NCBI RefSeq assembly: GCF_963668475.1
Contig: NZ_OY764544.1
Location: 2,542,001-2,606,000, forward strand
Reading direction: 5' to 3'
From: an uncultured Methanospirillum sp.
Lineage (GTDB): Archaea; Halobacteriota; Methanomicrobia; Methanomicrobiales; Methanospirillaceae
Length of the DNA stretch: 64,000 nucleotides
Below the pieces are notes generated by a model that was not told the DNA's origin, searched no databases, and worked only from the letters and a program-made list of their open reading frames with translations. This document shows positions 61,032-64,000 of this stretch, piece by piece (within the stretch, counting starts at the first letter, position 1; each line of letters opens with the position of its first letter). The translations under genes and the position numbers were made by a program.

Positions 61032-62285
61032 TCAGTCAGAACTGGTAAACCGGTACCCAGATTCAGGAATTCTGATCTCGAACCGTGCTCCCTTCCCCGG
61101 GGTTCCATTCTCTGTGATGCTTATTCCGGTCAGTGAGAGGATCTCCCTGACCAGAAAAAGGCCCATCCCTCTCTCCCGTGCATAACTCTTCTCAAAGATT
61201 TGGTCTTTCACTTCAGCCGGAATCCCTACTCCGTTGTCTTCGATTATCAGGGAAAGGGAGTCATCATTCTCTCTGTATCTCAATGAAAGTTGTGTTGCCT
61301 TTCTACTGTGGAGAACTACGTTTTCCAGAATGGTAAAAAAAGCGTATTCAAGCAGTGGATCAGCATAGCACTCAAGTTCATCCAGTTTCATCTCACGTGA
61401 GAGATAGGAGAGATCGAGATGTGAGATGGCATTGAGCATCACTATCGAAAGGTTATGCCAGGCCGGGTTTTTACTTCCCAGGTCCTGGTAAGATTTTGCA
61501 TAGTGAAGTATATCGCCGGTCTTTCTGATCAACGAGTGGATTGGATCAAGATATGGGAGAAGGCTGTCATCTGTGTTCAACTCCTTGAGCAGTTCAAAGT
61601 AGCCGGTGAGTGCATAGTTGGCATTCAACGACTCCTGGATCGTAACATTGTTCAGGTATACGAGTTTCTCCTGCGCCTTTTTTGCGATAAGTTCGACACT
61701 CTTGTGCTCGGTGATATCCTGAATACTACCTATGCTGTAGAGGAGATCTCCTGCCTGGTCCACCACGATGCAGAAGATCTCCTTTATCCATAGTTCTTTT
61801 CCATTCTTATGCCTGAACCGGAATTCATCAACCCCTTTCCCCCCTCCTTTATGCAGAATATCCTGGAGGTTCTTCTTTATGCAGACAAGATCATCTGGAT
61901 GAATCCTGGTATAGGTATCTTCAACAGTGAATTCTTTCGTCTCTTCAGGGGTATATCCGGTAATCCCGGTGATCGCGGGACTCACATATTCATACGTATC
62001 TGCCTGATAGTTTCTTTTAAAAAATGCGACGATTGAGTTCTCAAGCACTTCCTGAAACTGTGCACGGTTCTCCGTCAGTTCGCGTTCACGTTGCTGAAGT
62101 TCGGAATAATTCTGATGGAGTTCTTCTTCGGTCGCAAGAAGTTCCTCATTCATGGCCTGGAGCTCTTCGTTCTTTCGTTTGAGTTCGATTATCTGCTCCT
62201 GTAACTCCGGGTAGTAACTCTTTCGATGAGAAGAGGCCCCAAGGCCGATGATCTTCTTCCACTGTTCTTCAGAGTTATCGCTCAT
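61032..62285 (-). CDS. PAS sensor histidine-kinase-like protein without phosphoacceptor His
   Basis: Protein of 417 residues. A long N-terminal coiled coil (LQEQIIELKRKNEELQ...) is followed by a PAS domain with PAC region (about 90-200) and a HATPase domain (FTILENVVLHSRKA, IEDNGVGIP, ERGMGLFLVREIL). In the dimerisation helix methanogen kinases normally read RHDILN; here the equivalent is IQESLN, so the phosphoacceptor histidine is absent. It may act as a decoy or an allosteric partner. The ATG at 62285 is favoured over 62303. Confidence 0.82.
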   Translation of the reverse strand: MSDNSEEQWKKIIGLGASSHRKSYYPELQEQIIELKRKNEELQAMNEELLATEEELHQNYSELQQRERELTENRAQFQEVLENSIVAFFKRNYQADTYEYVSPAITGITGYTPEETKEFTVEDTYTRIHPDDLVCIKKNLQDILHKGGGKGVDEFRFRHKNGKELWIKEIFCIVVDQAGDLLYSIGSIQDITEHKSVELIAKKAQEKLVYLNNVTIQESLNANYALTGYFELLKELNTDDSLLPYLDPIHSLIRKTGDILHYAKSYQDLGSKNPAWHNLSIVMLNAISHLDLSYLSREMKLDELECYADPLLEYAFFTILENVVLHSRKATQLSLRYRENDDSLSLIIEDNGVGIPAEVKDQIFEKSYARERGMGLFLVREILSLTGISITENGTPGKGARFEIRIPESGYRFTSSD

Positions 62286-62511
62286 AATTACCAACCGGGA
62301 CAAGGGCAGGGAGATCGGCTCCAGGCAAGATGGAGACTAATTTACCTAGTTGATTATTCTTATTCACCAGGCGGATAAATTTATGGTTTTATCCTTCAGA
62401 TAGGAGTTCTGGTGTCAATCTCCTGACTCTGTATATTGATATGGCAAGGGCCACCTGATCCCGGTTTCAGGTGTGGTGGCGTGTCAGCATCAGTTTTTTC
62501 TCATCAAATCT

Positions 62512-63012
62512 TCAGACTGATAACCCCCCGTGGGTGTACATCTCCATGAGTACCCGTGTCCCAACTTCGGTTTTGAAGATCTTCTTACGAATATTCTGAA
62601 TGGATTCAGCACTCATGGAATCCTCGAAAATATTGACAAGAAAGTCGGCCTCAACGAGAATCTGAAAATCGATCCCATCAATAGCAGTGTATGAGTGATG
62701 ATTTCCTATGATAAAGCAGACCCTCTCGACAACATCATGGTCAAGATGATAGGGTAACATGATATCGCGGGCAATGGGAGGTCCTTCAATCTCCTGGTGT
62801 TTTCCTGAAGATGAGTTATACTTCCGTTCTGCCTCTTTTATTCCGATATCATGGAGAATGGCTGCAAGGCTGAGTATCAGTTTTTTCTGCTCATCCAGGT
62901 TGCTTTCTGATGAGATGATATGAGCAAAGGAGTGTACTTTCAGGGCATGATTGATCCTTCTGACATCCCCCTCAAAATATCTGATCATGTCAGCCATTAT
63001 ACTGGTAATCAT
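62512..63012 (-). CDS. HD-domain phosphohydrolase-like protein
   Basis: Protein of 166 residues with the HD-superfamily metal ligands: His in HSFAHII, the HD pair in AAILHDIGIKE, His in GNHHSYTAI and a following Asp in VEADFLVN. This suggests a metal-dependent phosphohydrolase acting on a nucleotide. The start may be 63012 or the internal ATG 62997. It is not adjacent to a partner gene. Confidence 0.8.
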   Translation of the reverse strand: MITSIMADMIRYFEGDVRRINHALKVHSFAHIISSESNLDEQKKLILSLAAILHDIGIKEAERKYNSSSGKHQEIEGPPIARDIMLPYHLDHDVVERVCFIIGNHHSYTAIDGIDFQILVEADFLVNIFEDSMSAESIQNIRKKIFKTEVGTRVLMEMYTHGGLSV

Positions 63013-63293
63013 GAGATCTCACAACCGGTTTCGATATGATAGATTGTCATCGTAGCCTGATTAAGGGGATGCTTTCCGATTGGATATCGATTGTACGTCC
63101 TCAAATCTCGATTGTTATTGTCGTGAGCTCTCCATCTGCCATTCTTGAAAGCGAGGGTGAGTCTCACACATTGTAGAATTGTTGATCTGAAACTCCGGGT
63201 TCCGGTCATGATAATCGGATCCTCTTTATGTTCATGGCGGGTATCAGCAACTTTTTCTCTCTCCCCGTACATTAAAAACGGATGTTCTTGACA

Positions 63294-64000
63294 ATGATTA
63301 AATTTCGAGAAAAAATACTATTTTTCACAATCGTATCTGCAATAACATTGCTTCTGTTTGTGACTCCTGTTATCGCATATGATGATGATGACTTTGATTA
63401 TCCGATCACTGCATATGCAAACCCGAATAATCCCTATGGCTGGGGCAATGCTCCTCCATATCTGACTGAAGTCGAGTCAACTCTGACGATAGAGCCGGTG
63501 GTTACTCGTACCCCATCGTCCACGGTGTCTTCACCATCGGTTTCAGGCAATGTACGGGTTACTATATCTCCATTCTCGGTTATGGTGGGTGATAAACAGA
63601 TCAACCAGGTCATCGGTTTTATCTCAGGTACCAGGCAGGGGGTAACGCTCACCATCGCAGGGAAGGGGAAGTCTGATTCAGAATATTCTGATATTACAGT
63701 AGTAACACCTGATGAGAACGGACTCTTTGCCTGGGCTGTTCCAACTTCTCAAACTACTCTCGATCTCTTCAGGGTATCTGCACGATCCGGAGGTTCTGAA
63801 GTGGTCTCCAATGCAATCAGGTTCACAAATGAGAGTGAGGAGTCTGCATCAGAGCCGGTCATCTCTCCGGTAAAACCCACCTCAACCATTATCAGGCCCT
63901 CACCCCCCCCGATTCAGACGGTTGTTCCGGTTGCGTCGGGTACTTCCTCCGGCTTCGGGCTCTCCCGTCTCTCAATAAGTGCCAGTACTACAACGCCAGC
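63294..64000 (+). CDS. Exported surface protein, N-terminal part (runs off the window)
   Basis: An open frame from ATG 63294 to the end of the window (235 codons). A signal peptide (FFTIVSAITLLLFVTPVIA) is followed by an acidic DDDDFDYP segment. Residues about 90-185 seem to be a beta-sandwich domain (VRVTISPFSVMVGDKQ), then a Ser/Thr/Pro-rich linker. It is likely a cell-surface adhesin-like or S-layer-associated protein. Its C-terminus is outside the window. Confidence 0.75.
   Translation, partial: MIKFREKILFFTIVSAITLLLFVTPVIAYDDDDFDYPITAYANPNNPYGWGNAPPYLTEVESTLTIEPVVTRTPSSTVSSPSVSGNVRVTISPFSVMVGDKQINQVIGFISGTRQGVTLTIAGKGKSDSEYSDITVVTPDENGLFAWAVPTSQTTLDLFRVSARSGGSEVVSNAIRFTNESEESASEPVISPVKPTSTIIRPSPPPIQTVVPVASGTSSGFGLSRLSISASTTTP

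Noticed and set aside
63009..63272. 87-codon minus-strand frame overlapping the HD gene start by 4 bp
   Set aside because: The overlap looks like coupling, but the composition is not protein-like, there is no ribosome-binding site and no known family.
1..64000. CRISPR arrays or rRNA genes
   Set aside because: No regularly spaced repeats and no rRNA-like sequence were seen.

Overview
The window comes from a methanogenic archaeon, most likely of the order Methanomicrobiales; I cannot fix the genus. The evidence is two methanofuran-pathway genes (mfnA, mfnB), archaeal information-processing genes (CCA-adding enzyme, Rio2, Dph2, archaeal valyl-tRNA synthetase, archaeal ArfC), a cupin-type glucose-6-phosphate isomerase, an NrpR-type nitrogen regulator, an intron-containing tRNA-Tyr with the archaeal C1-G72 pair, TATA-box promoters that often sit about 26 nt from a start codon (leaderless genes), and many PKD, TPR and PEGA-like surface proteins typical of this order. 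Base composition is slightly GC-rich, except for an AT-rich island near 51.4-52.9 kb.

From 0 to 31 kb the window is mainly housekeeping. It holds a cca/thpR pair; a glutaredoxin-like protein with an anaerobic ribonucleotide reductase (NrdD) that seems to lack its glycyl-radical tail; a disulfide oxidoreductase; an ArsR-type regulator with an alpha-crystallin-like protein behind a perfect CTAAC-N5-GTTAG palindrome; mfnB-guaB; a HisA-like protein with tmk; two large membrane proteins; valS; and a run of conserved archaeal unknowns. It ends with a tight five-gene operon, ppsA-mfnA-hpt-dph2-METTL5-like. Two tRNA genes (Tyr with intron, Asp) follow.

From 31.3 to 35.3 kb four exported proteins lie in a row, and two of them appear to share a C-terminal domain. 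From 35.3 to 48.9 kb come the rio2-DUF460-thiL operon, a TtuA-like protein with a degenerate PP-loop beside nadE, pgi, an NrpR effector-domain protein, bcp, rlmH, a transglutaminase-like protein, a PUA/PAPS-reductase-family protein followed by hisH, a lone receiver domain, and arfC.

From 49 to 64 kb the window is accessory. It holds a small zinc-finger membrane protein, a galaxin-like cysteine-repeat secreted protein, a decayed IS110-type element, an AT-rich methyltransferase gene, an M13 metallopeptidase, a histidine kinase that has lost its 5' end, a PEGA-like surface protein, a kinase with three small polytopic membrane proteins, a 47-residue YHS protein, a histidine-kinase-like PAS protein without the usual phosphoacceptor histidine, an HD-domain protein, and the start of another surface protein. 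A structured repeat of about 70 nt occurs twice, at 44.0 and 60.0 kb. No CRISPR array or rRNA was seen.
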